From assembly GCA_900551655.1 (NCBI GenBank), contig URWM01000095.1:1-6283 (forward strand): DNA of 6,283 bases, written 5' to 3'. The translations under genes were made by a program, and so were the position numbers. Source of the stretch: an uncultured Collinsella sp. Lineage in GTDB: Bacteria; Actinomycetota; Coriobacteriia; Coriobacteriales; Coriobacteriaceae. Positions 1 through 5,954 of the stretch are shown in pieces; the first letter of the stretch is position 1, and each line of letters starts with the position of its first letter. The notes below the pieces were generated by a model that worked only from the letters and a program-made list of their open reading frames with translations, did no database searches and was not told the DNA's origin.

Positions 1-171
1 GGGCAAATTCTGGGACGCACTTTCCGAAACCCCATCCATCCGGAAAGCCCGTCCCACTCTGCATACATCCAGCGAACGTATGCGAGCGTGTTGTCCAGAA
101 CGGCCTCGTCATCGAGGTGATGGAAAATGTCACCCCAAACGCTTGCCACGGTTGCGCCCACGTGTGTCAAG
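1..171. other. Left-edge stretch with inverted repeats, no confident gene
   Basis: No convincing gene is visible. Three inverted repeats follow each other. The first has a 7-bp outer stem (11-17 with 50-56) and a 6-bp inner stem (21-26 with 41-46), separated by a 3x3 internal loop. The second is GCATAC/GTATGC (61-66 with 78-83). The third is CCTCG/CGAGG around a TCAT loop (104-117). A minus-strand frame stays open from about 206 to the left edge and could encode a peptide beginning near GTG 161 or TTG 170. It lies just past a terminator, has no independent ribosome-binding site and matches no family I recognise. The stretch may be intergenic DNA beside a gene outside the window, or part of a dispersed repeat. 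Confidence 0.4.
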
Positions 172-199
172 AAAAAAGCCTCGGGGATTTCGAGGCTTT
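172..199 (-). terminator. Rho-independent terminator after the flavodoxin-like gene
   Basis: A perfect 9-bp stem (175-183 with 191-199) encloses a 7-nt loop. On the minus strand it is followed by six T residues (complement of 172-177). It starts 43 bases after the stop codon at 242-244, so it ends the flavodoxin-like transcript. There is no T-run on the plus strand, so it acts in one direction. Confidence 0.9.
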
Positions 200-241
200 C
201 ACGTTTGTATTGTTTTGCACGAAGAACCGCAGACGGCGAAG

Positions 242-793
242 CTACTCGCCCAGCACGGCCTTCTTTGCGGCTGTGGCCATGTTGTCCAAATCTTCCTTGG
301 TGGGATGGTCCTTTGCGGCAACCCAGTTGTCGAGCAGCATCTTATAGCGCGCGTTGTCGGGATCTTGCTCGAGCATGGCCTCGTAGCGCTGCTTGACCGC
401 GGGGCCCATCTTGCCCTGACACATCGCCCAGCCCGCAAGCTCGGCATCGTTGGCCAAATTGGAGGTCACGCGGTCGATAATCTGCTGGTAATAGCTCTGG
501 TCGGCGCCAAAACCGCAGGTGCCAAACAGGAAGACGCGCTTGCCGTGCAAAGCGGAGAGCAACGCCGCGACCGAAGGCGTGCACGCGCCCTTGTCGCACC
601 AAAAACCGACGAGCACCGTGTCGGCCGCGCAGGCGCCCTGCGCCTCGAGCGCAACCTGATCTGCGTCCGCATCGTCGCTCAACGCCGCAGCGTGGACAAA
701 CTCAACGCCCGCAACCTGCAGAGCGCGCTTGATCGCACCCGAAACCATCCTGGTATTACCGCTCTTGCTGTTAACCACCAAAGAGCACGTCAT
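242..793 (-). CDS. Flavodoxin-like protein (Flavodoxin_3 type)
   Basis: This is a 183-aa cytoplasmic protein with a flavodoxin fold, expected to bind FMN and move electrons to an unknown partner. What is seen: a first beta-strand followed by the phosphate-binding loop SKSGNT (residues 9-14), a GFWCDKG segment (63-69), GTCGFG after another beta-strand (91-96), then CQGKM (125-129), RYE (136-138) and a late HP pair (163-164). The order GFW.DKG, FGT.GFG, CQGKM, RYE, HP is what I associate with the short Flavodoxin_3 group rather than classical electron-transfer flavodoxins. ATG 793 is preferred because GAGG lies 10 nt upstream; GTG 799, two codons earlier, has only 4 nt spacing. Five cysteines (3, 55, 66, 71, 93, plus 125 in CQGKM making six) are noted without known role. 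The gene has its own promoter-like region and a strong terminator, so it is probably monocistronic. No partner oxidoreductase is in view and the substrate is unknown. Confidence 0.85.
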   Translation of the reverse strand: MTCSLVVNSKSGNTRMVSGAIKRALQVAGVEFVHAAALSDDADADQVALEAQGACAADTVLVGFWCDKGACTPSVAALLSALHGKRVFLFGTCGFGADQSYYQQIIDRVTSNLANDAELAGWAMCQGKMGPAVKQRYEAMLEQDPDNARYKMLLDNWVAAKDHPTKEDLDNMATAAKKAVLGE

Positions 794-803
794 AGTCACG
801 TTG

Positions 804-816
804 CCTCGTATCCCCC
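804..816 (-). promoter_or_regulatory. Ribosome-binding region that decides the flavodoxin start
   Basis: On the minus strand a GGGGG run (812-816) and a GAGG (804-807) precede two in-frame starts, GTG 799 and ATG 793. GAGG is 4 nt from GTG and 10 nt from ATG. The ATG spacing is closer to normal, so ATG is preferred, though neither is ideal. Confidence 0.5.
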
Positions 817-852
817 AAAACTAAAGCCACTAATGCAATTTATTAGATGACT

Positions 853-880
853 ATCTTAGTACTAACGTGACAGATGTAAA
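853..880 (-). promoter_or_regulatory. Candidate promoter of the flavodoxin-like gene with palindromic operators
   Basis: On the minus strand TTTACA (875-880) and TAAGAT (853-858) are separated by 16 nt. This would start transcription near 846 and leave a leader of about 50 nt before ATG 793. A perfect 10-bp palindrome, TTAGTACTAA (856-865), overlaps the -10. An inverted repeat GACAGA/TCTGTC (869-874 with 887-892) overlaps the -35. Both are placed where a repressor could act. The promoter call rests on consensus similarity only. Confidence 0.45.
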
Positions 881-902
881 CCACCGTCTGTCGATTGATT
901 AA

Positions 903-932
903 TTTGCCCCACGGGCTTGCTCACTGGGCAAA
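903..932 (-). terminator. Weak hairpin at the end of the ABC operon
   Basis: TTTGCCC (903-909) and GGGCAAA (926-932) form a 7-bp inverted repeat with a 16-nt loop that spans the stop codon at 921-923. A competing 4-bp stem, GCCC/GGGC (906-909 with 913-916), uses part of the same arm. On the minus strand the sequence that follows is TTAATC, not a T-run. Termination is therefore likely inefficient, and read-through into the downstream flavodoxin gene on the same strand is possible. Confidence 0.3.
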
Positions 933-2780
933 CTGGCTGCGATAGAGTTCGGCGTAGAAGCCGCCTGCCGCTAGCAGCTCGTCGTGCGTGCCGCGCTCGA
1001 TAATCTGCCCGTCGCGCATCACCAGAATGCAGTCGGCGTTGCGGACGGTGCTCAGGCGGTGCGCCACGACAAAGCTTGTGCGACCGGCCATGAGCTCGTC
1101 GAATGCCGCCTGCACCTGCAGCTCGGTGCGGGTATCGATACTCGAGGTCGCCTCGTCCAGCAGCAAGATAGCCGGGTCGGTGAGCATGACGCGCGCGATG
1201 CACAGCAGCTGTTTTTGACCCTGGCTAAACATGCCGCCGTCCTCGCCGATGACCGTATCGTAGCCGCTTGGCAGCTGCACGATAAACTTGTGCGCGTGCG
1301 CGCGCTTGGCGGCTTCGATAACCTGTTCACGCGTGGCATCCGGGCAACCGTAAGCGATATTTTCCGCCACCGTGCCCTCGAACAGCCACGTATCCTGCAG
1401 CACCATGCCAAAGGCGCGGCGCAGGCTTGCGCGCGTGTAGTCACGCGAAGACCGGCCATCGACCATGATGCGTCCGGCATCGATATCGTAAAACCGCAGC
1501 AGCAAATTGATGAGCGTTGTCTTTCCGCAGCCCGTGGGGCCGACCAGGGCAAAACGCATGCCGGGCTTGGCCTCGATGCAGATATCCTGCAGCAGCTTGC
1601 GGTCGGGCACATAGCTAAAGTCCACGTGTTCAAAGGTCACCTCGCCCCGCGGGGCGGCAAGTTCCACGGCATCTGGCGCATCGGGCTCCTGCTCGCGGGC
1701 ATCGAGCAACGCAAACATACGACGTGCCGAGGCATACGCCGTCTGGATTTGCGTAATGACGTTGGTGACCTCGTTGAATGGCTTGGTGTACTGGTTAGCA
1801 TAGGACAGAAAGATTTGCACGCCGCCCACCGTGAGCGCCGCAGGTACGCCCGTGATCACGCCCGCGCAGCCAATCACGGCGACCACGGCGTAGATGATGT
1901 TATTGATGAAGCGCGTACCGGGGTTAGAAAGCGAACCCATAAACTGCGCGCGCTCGCCCGCCGTATAGAGCTCGGCGTTAAGGGCATCAAAGCGCAGCTG
2001 CGCGCTGGAGCCATAGGCAAAAGCGTCGACAAGCTTTTGCTCACCCACATACTCCTCGATATGACCGCCCAGCTGACCCTGAATACGCTGCTGGGCCGTA
2101 AAGCTTTTATTGGAGAGCTTGGCGATGGCACCGGCCGCAAAGACGGAAAGCGGCGTGACGAGCACCACCACAAGCGTCATGGTCAGGTTGATGGAGAGCA
2201 TAAACGCGAGCGTGCCCACGATGGTGATGACGCCGGTAAAGAGCTGCGTAAAGCCCTGCAGCAGGCCGTCACCCACCTGATCGACATCGTTGACCACGCG
2301 GCTCATGAGGTCGCCGTGGGCATGGCCGTCGATAAAGCTGAGCGGCATGCGGCTGAGCTTGTCGCTCGCCTCAACGCGCATGTCGCGCACCGTCTCGTAG
2401 GACAGACGGTTAACGCAGTAGCCCTGCAGCCGCTGGAAGGCCGCAGCACCTACGACGACAATCGCGAGCTTGGTGACAAGCGGCAGCAGCGCATCGAAGT
2501 CCACCTGTCCGGCGGCGACGATAAGGTCGATGCCCTCGCCAATGAGGATGGGCGTATAGAGTTGCAAGATCACCGAGATTGCGGCGCTCACAAACGATGC
2601 CGTAAACGAGACGCGGTGCGGGCGAACATAGCCCAGCAGGCGGCGGGTCACCGCACCCACGGGATAGCGCTCGGGGTCGCCAGGCTGGCGCGGGCCGTCG
2701 CCCAGGTCGTTGAGGCTATCGTTACCGGACACGTTGGCCGTCATCGTGGCGACCGAACCGGAGGAAGTGTACGGATTCAT
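921..2780 (-). CDS. ABC exporter half-transporter, subunit with intact catalytic residues
   Basis: This 619-aa protein has an exporter-type membrane domain fused to an ATPase domain, and is the second subunit of a heterodimeric inner-membrane exporter. A cytoplasmic N-terminal extension of about 45 residues comes first. About six hydrophobic segments follow, roughly at residues 57-82, 100-117, 178-198, 200-220, 293-312 and 315-330. In the ATPase domain I see Walker A GPTGCGKTT (414-422), the Q-loop at Q462, Walker B ILLLDE (D542, E543), the D-loop SSID and the switch histidine H574 in VAHRLST. The signature reads FSQGQ (518-522) instead of LSGGQ, so this protein gives a defective signature to the partner's site while its own site is complete. 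Start ATG 2780 abuts the upstream stop codon and has AAAGGAGGG 8 nt before it. The asymmetric family (TM287/288, BmrCD, LmrCD) mostly exports drugs or lipids, but the substrate here is unknown. Confidence 0.93.
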   Translation of the reverse strand: MNPYTSSGSVATMTANVSGNDSLNDLGDGPRQPGDPERYPVGAVTRRLLGYVRPHRVSFTASFVSAAISVILQLYTPILIGEGIDLIVAAGQVDFDALLPLVTKLAIVVVGAAAFQRLQGYCVNRLSYETVRDMRVEASDKLSRMPLSFIDGHAHGDLMSRVVNDVDQVGDGLLQGFTQLFTGVITIVGTLAFMLSINLTMTLVVVLVTPLSVFAAGAIAKLSNKSFTAQQRIQGQLGGHIEEYVGEQKLVDAFAYGSSAQLRFDALNAELYTAGERAQFMGSLSNPGTRFINNIIYAVVAVIGCAGVITGVPAALTVGGVQIFLSYANQYTKPFNEVTNVITQIQTAYASARRMFALLDAREQEPDAPDAVELAAPRGEVTFEHVDFSYVPDRKLLQDICIEAKPGMRFALVGPTGCGKTTLINLLLRFYDIDAGRIMVDGRSSRDYTRASLRRAFGMVLQDTWLFEGTVAENIAYGCPDATREQVIEAAKRAHAHKFIVQLPSGYDTVIGEDGGMFSQGQKQLLCIARVMLTDPAILLLDEATSSIDTRTELQVQAAFDELMAGRTSFVVAHRLSTVRNADCILVMRDGQIIERGTHDELLAAGGFYAELYRSQFAQ

Positions 2781-4625
2781 TTAGCAGCCCTCCTTTGCGC
2801 AGACAGATGCGGGGACGGTCGGAGCGGACGCGGGCGTCGTGCTCCCCTGCTGACCCTCGAGCTCCTCGCGGCGAAGCTGCGACTGGCAAATCTCGCGGTA
2901 GAGCTGGCAGGTCGTGTAGAGCTCATCGTGCGCGCCCAGGCCCGCGACCGAACCGTGGTCAAGTACGCAGATCATATCGGCGTCGCGCACGGTCGAGACA
3001 CGTTGGCTCACGATGACGGTCGTGAGCGGCAGCCCGCCCTCGGCGGCACCGCGCACACTGCGCTCGCGGATGGCATGGCGAAGCGCCGCGTCGGTCTTAA
3101 AGTCGAGCGCCGAGGCAGAATCGTCCATGATCAATATCTGAGGCGAGCCCACCAGGGCGCGCGCGATGGTCAGGCGCTGGCGTTGGCCACCGCTGAAGTT
3201 CTTACCGCCCGCCTCGACCGGGGTATCGAGCCCCTGCGGCTTGTTGCGCACGAACTCGCTGGCCTGCGCCATATCGAGCGCCGCCCAAAGCTCCTCGTCG
3301 GCCGCCGACTCGTCGCGCCAGGTTAGGTTGCTGCGGATCGTGCCGCTCACGAGCGACGCGCGCTGCGGAACAGTCGCAACCACATGGCGCAGCTGGTCGA
3401 GCGGCCAAGCGCGCACGTCGGCACCCATCACGCACACGCTGCCGGCGCCCGTGTCGTACAGGCGCGGGATGAGCGAGACGAGCGTGGACTTACCACTGCC
3501 CGTACCGCCAATAATGCCGAGCGTCTTGCCCAGCGGGAGTTCCAGCGTCACATCGTTGACAGCATTGGCCGCGCCGGCGCCAAACGAGAAGCTCGCATGG
3601 CTCAAGCTCAGCGCAGGAACGGGAGCGACATTGCCCGGCTTGGGCAGCGCGACCGGCTGGTTGCCCTCGTCGGTGATGCTCGGCACGCAATTGAGCACCT
3701 CGTTGAGACGCGACGCACTGGCGCTCGCCTTGGTAAAGACCACGACCAGGTTGGCGACATACACGATGGAGGTCAGGGTCTGCGTCATGTAGTTGACGAA
3801 CGCCATGACCTGGCCCTGCGTGAGCTCGCCCACGTTGACCTGGATGCCGCCCACCCACAGGATGGCGCACACACCCAGGTTCATCACCAAAAATGTGACG
3901 GGGTTAAGAATCGAGGAGAGCTTGCCCACCGCGATGGCGACATGCGCCTGATCGTCAGCCGCCTGGGCAAAACGCTCACGCTCGTGATCCTCGCGCACAA
4001 ACGCACGGACCACGCGGGCGCCCGAAAGCCCCTCGCGGCAGATAAGCGCGATGCGGTCGAGCTTTGCCTGCAGCTGCCTGTAATACGGGATACAGCGCGC
4101 CATGACAAACCAAAACACCAGGCCGATAGCGGGCGTGCAGATCAAGAAGATCATGCCGAGCTTAAGGTCGATGGCAAGGGCCGCGCACATAGAGCCCACC
4201 GCCAAGAAGGGCCAGCGGATGAGCATGCGTACGCCCAGCGCCACAGCGAGCTGCACCTGGTTGACGTCGTTGGTGATGCGGGTGATAAGCGACGGCGTGC
4301 CAAAGCGGTCGAGTTCGGCATAGCTCAACTTGTTGATGTGCTGGTAGAGCGCACCGCGGATATCGGTGCCCATGCCCTGCGAGGTGAGCGCCGCCATCTT
4401 TTGGCAGACGAGCGTAAACGAGATGCCGATCACAGCCATGGCGCCAAGTACCATGCCGTAGTGGATAACGGCGTTGACATCGTGTGCGCCAATACCCTTA
4501 TCGATCATCTGGGCAATCACCAGCGGCGTCAGCAGGTCAAAGATCACTTCGATCAGCTTACACGCAGGGCCAATCACCATATACCGGCGAAACTTACCAC
4601 CAAAACGCCTGAGCAGCTCAATCAT
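2781..4625 (-). CDS. ABC exporter half-transporter, subunit with degenerate catalytic residues
   Basis: This 614-aa protein is the first gene of the operon and the partner of the 921-2780 product. It has about six hydrophobic segments (roughly 17-40, 54-75, 134-152, 156-176, 240-258, 280-298) and then an ATPase domain. Visible motifs are Walker A GGTGSGKST (373-381), Q421 in the Q-loop, an intact signature FSGGQ (477-481), Walker B ILIMDD (D501) and D-loop SALD (505-508). Asp502 replaces the catalytic Glu, and Gln541 in VSQRVST replaces the switch His. The site built on its own Walker motifs should therefore hydrolyse ATP poorly, while its signature completes the partner's active site. About 30 C-terminal residues after 584 are low-complexity (Gln, Ser, Thr, Ala, Pro) and unlike the family core. 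Their last codons contain the ribosome-binding site of the next gene. ATG 4625 is chosen because AGGGAG lies 9 nt upstream; GTG 4652 and TTG 4658 are in frame but less well supported. Confidence 0.92.
   Translation of the reverse strand: MIELLRRFGGKFRRYMVIGPACKLIEVIFDLLTPLVIAQMIDKGIGAHDVNAVIHYGMVLGAMAVIGISFTLVCQKMAALTSQGMGTDIRGALYQHINKLSYAELDRFGTPSLITRITNDVNQVQLAVALGVRMLIRWPFLAVGSMCAALAIDLKLGMIFLICTPAIGLVFWFVMARCIPYYRQLQAKLDRIALICREGLSGARVVRAFVREDHERERFAQAADDQAHVAIAVGKLSSILNPVTFLVMNLGVCAILWVGGIQVNVGELTQGQVMAFVNYMTQTLTSIVYVANLVVVFTKASASASRLNEVLNCVPSITDEGNQPVALPKPGNVAPVPALSLSHASFSFGAGAANAVNDVTLELPLGKTLGIIGGTGSGKSTLVSLIPRLYDTGAGSVCVMGADVRAWPLDQLRHVVATVPQRASLVSGTIRSNLTWRDESAADEELWAALDMAQASEFVRNKPQGLDTPVEAGGKNFSGGQRQRLTIARALVGSPQILIMDDSASALDFKTDAALRHAIRERSVRGAAEGGLPLTTVIVSQRVSTVRDADMICVLDHGSVAGLGAHDELYTTCQLYREICQSQLRREELEGQQGSTTPASAPTVPASVCAKEGC
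2788..2796 (-). promoter_or_regulatory. Strong ribosome-binding site inside the upstream ABC gene
   Basis: AAAGGAGGG on the minus strand lies within the last codons (Lys-Glu-Gly) of the upstream ABC gene, 8 nt before the downstream ATG. The stop TAA (2781-2783) is immediately followed by that ATG. This suggests translational coupling and matched amounts of the two subunits. Confidence 0.8.
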
Positions 4626-4634
4626 GTATAGGCG

Positions 4635-4640
4635 CTCCCT
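4635..4640 (-). promoter_or_regulatory. Ribosome-binding site that sets the ABC operon start
   Basis: AGGGAG on the minus strand sits 9 nt before ATG 4625. No comparable site precedes the in-frame TTG 4658 or GTG 4652, so this decides the start. Confidence 0.65.
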
Positions 4641-4669
4641 ATCATCATTCACACTCAATCCGAATCATG

Positions 4670-4699
4670 ATAGTACGGTGAGCCCAAAAGAAGCGTAAA
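4670..4699 (-). promoter_or_regulatory. Candidate promoter of the ABC exporter operon
   Basis: On the minus strand TTTACG (4694-4699) and TACTAT (4670-4675) are 18 nt apart, each matching four of six consensus bases. Transcription would begin near 4663, just upstream of TTG 4658, with a leader of about 38 nt to ATG 4625. This is the best candidate in the intergenic region but a modest one. Confidence 0.4.
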
Positions 4700-4765
4700 C
4701 AACTCGTCATTTCTAATGGGATTCGGTTTCCAAAGAAGCGGAGAGGCGCGCACCCAGCCAGTGTC

Positions 4766-4818
4766 GGGTCGACCACTTGGTATACTTGCATTAGTGCTAC
4801 CAAGTTAGTCGCCGACCC
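4766..4818. promoter_or_regulatory. Nested inverted repeat over the surface-protein promoter
   Basis: An 8-bp inverted repeat, ACTTGGTA (4775-4782) with TACCAAGT (4798-4805), is nested inside a second one, GGGTCG (4766-4771) with CGACCC (4813-4818). The left side also contains the palindrome GGTCGACC (4767-4774). TATACT (4781-4786) is a good plus-strand -10 and overlaps the left arm; I see no good -35. A start near 4793 would give a leader of about 44 nt. The arrangement looks like an operator covering a promoter, and it could also affect the divergent ABC operon. That role is inferred. Confidence 0.45.
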
Positions 4819-4825
4819 TTGAAAT

Positions 4826-4829
4826 GAGG
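4826..4829 (+). promoter_or_regulatory. Ribosome-binding site of the surface protein gene
   Basis: GAGG lies 7 nt before ATG 4837 and supports that start over the nearby ATG 4824, which is in another frame. Confidence 0.7.
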
Positions 4830-4836
4830 TGCCGAG

Positions 4837-5868
4837 ATGAACGACATTCTCGCAAGAAGAGCAAGACGAGCAACTGTGGGCATCGCCCTTTCCGCGGCAC
4901 TTGTCGCGGGAATCGCCCCCGTAACGGCGATCGCGGCAGAAACCAACGCCCCCACCGGTGCAGTTGCCTTGCAGACGGAAGACGCGGCCGCCGCAAAAGA
5001 AAAAGCGTATGCAGCCATGCAGGAAGCGCTCAAAAACCTCGAGGCCGCAAAAGACGCCGCAAGTCCCGAGAAAATTGCGAGATTCAATGATGACATTACC
5101 CGTTTTCAAGAGTACCGCGAAAAGATGGCGGCGCAAGCCGCCGAAGGGAGGGAACTCCTTCCCACCATGCAAGCGGACATCGATGCTGCCCAAGCCAAAT
5201 ACGACGGGGCCATCAACCGGGTAAGCGAGCTCCAGGCAGAATTAGAGAAGAAACATGAGATGCTTAAGACACTCGAAGCACTCGGCTACGAGGAGTTTGT
5301 CGAAACTACTAAACAGCAAATAAAGCAGTTGCACAGTGAGATCATATCGGCAAAAACGCACGTAAACTATTGCGAAACGGAGCTCCGCGAGTTCCAGTAC
5401 CGCCTCAGAAGAGAGGAAAGACGAGTTAATGACTGTGAACGTGCTGTAGAGAAATATAAAGCCGATATCGACCGGTTCACAGCCTGGCGAGATGCGCTCC
5501 TCGACAATTTGAAAAAAGCGCAAACGGCCTATGACGACGCCTGCAAGGCATACGAAGAGGCAAAGGCCGCGGCAGACAAGGCCGCCTCGCCCGAGATAAC
5601 GAAACCGACCGAGACAGTGCCTCCCTCCGGCTCGACGCAACCCGCCGAGGCGACACCGCCCGTTGCCTCACCTGCAACCGGCAAAGACGCCCCATCGAGC
5701 TCCACCAAGCAGGCGAACACGAGCAGCGGCAAGCAAGCAGATACGACCGCCGGCAAGCTCGCGAACACGGGCGATGCAGCGCCGAGCGCAATCGCACTCG
5801 CAGCAGTCGCCGCCGCAGGACTCGGAATAACCGCCACGGCCACACGCCGCCTCAAGAACTCAAAATAG
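4837..5868 (+). CDS. Secreted coiled-coil surface protein with LANTGD sorting signal
   Basis: This 343-aa protein is predicted to be exported and attached to the cell wall by a sortase; its function is unknown. A signal peptide covers residues 1 to about 34: Arg-rich start, hydrophobic core 13-33, likely cleavage after AIAA. Residues 48-250 are rich in Ala, Glu, Lys and Gln with heptad-like spacing and look alpha-helical, broken near P77, P109 and G150. Residues 151-250 contain no Gly or Pro and could form one helix of about 100 residues. Cysteines sit at 179, 200 and 236, unusual for such a wall protein. Residues 251-306 are a Pro/Ser/Thr-rich wall-spanning linker. It ends in octapeptide repeats that run into LANTGD (308-313), a hydrophobic segment (about 314-335) and the basic tail RRLKNSK. 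The LAxTG form is the type known for class E sortases of high-GC actinobacteria; which sortase acts here is inferred. No enzymatic domain is seen; an adhesin or structural role is possible. It has its own promoter-like region and terminator, so it is probably monocistronic. Confidence 0.85.
   Translation: MNDILARRARRATVGIALSAALVAGIAPVTAIAAETNAPTGAVALQTEDAAAAKEKAYAAMQEALKNLEAAKDAASPEKIARFNDDITRFQEYREKMAAQAAEGRELLPTMQADIDAAQAKYDGAINRVSELQAELEKKHEMLKTLEALGYEEFVETTKQQIKQLHSEIISAKTHVNYCETELREFQYRLRREERRVNDCERAVEKYKADIDRFTAWRDALLDNLKKAQTAYDDACKAYEEAKAAADKAASPEITKPTETVPPSGSTQPAEATPPVASPATGKDAPSSSTKQANTSSGKQADTTAGKLANTGDAAPSAIALAAVAAAGLGITATATRRLKNSK
5707..5775 (+). repeat. Tandem 24-bp repeat encoding KQAxTxxG units ending in the sorting signal
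   Basis: Three successive units encode KQANTSSG (residues 291-298), KQADTTAG (299-306) and KLANTGD (307-313). The first two are full 24-bp units. The third is cut short and carries the sortase motif. The DNA copies have diverged, so this looks like an old duplication in the linker. Confidence 0.6.
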
Positions 5869-5918
5869 CCGCCAGCGGTTATTGCCTTCGCCAATCCACA
5901 AGCCCAGAGACAAATAGA

Positions 5919-5954
5919 GGCCCGTTTCCCCAACCCAGGGAAACGGGCCCCTTT
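5919..5954 (+). terminator. Terminator after the surface protein gene
   Basis: A perfect 12-bp stem (5919-5930 with 5938-5949) encloses a 7-nt loop and is followed by CCTTT on the plus strand. It begins 51 bases after the stop codon at 5866-5868. The T-run is short, but the stem is long and GC-rich. On the minus strand the trailing sequence, TCTATTTG, is also T-containing but weak. Confidence 0.7.

Noticed and set aside
1..161. A possible partial minus-strand gene starting near GTG 161 or TTG 170
   Set aside because: It stays open to the window edge and part of it looks protein-like, but the only purine-rich site before it is the terminator stem, and short open frames are common at this GC. 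It is left as uncertain.
165..170. A perfect TTGACA on the minus strand as a -35 box
   Set aside because: No acceptable -10 lies 16-18 nt downstream; the sequence there is GGCAAG/GCAAGC.
80..850. A 256-codon plus-strand frame across the flavodoxin-like gene
   Set aside because: It runs through the terminator and antisense to the flavodoxin-like gene, and its product is Arg/Ala/His-rich without motifs.
984..3326. A 780-codon open frame on the plus strand opposite the ABC genes
   Set aside because: It is antisense to both ABC genes, whose motifs are unmistakable. Its product is rich in Arg, His and Ala with no recognisable domain, as expected for an antisense frame in high-GC DNA.
3384..4631. 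A 415-codon open frame on the plus strand opposite the first ABC gene
   Set aside because: Same reason: antisense to a well-supported gene, with low-information composition and no ribosome-binding site of note.
4660..4726. A 7-bp inverted repeat CCGAATC/GATTCGG flanking the ABC promoter
   Set aside because: With 53 nt between the arms, about one such 7-bp match is expected by chance in a region of this size.
4645..5193. A 182-codon minus-strand frame opposite the start of the surface protein gene
   Set aside because: The plus-strand frame there has a signal peptide and a ribosome-binding site. This frame has neither and crosses the divergent promoter region.
5865..5882. An imperfect palindrome (ATAGCCGC/GCGGTTAT) at the surface gene stop codon
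   Set aside because: The 2-nt centre is too small for a good RNA loop and no T-run follows. The terminator at 5919-5954 is a better explanation for transcript end.
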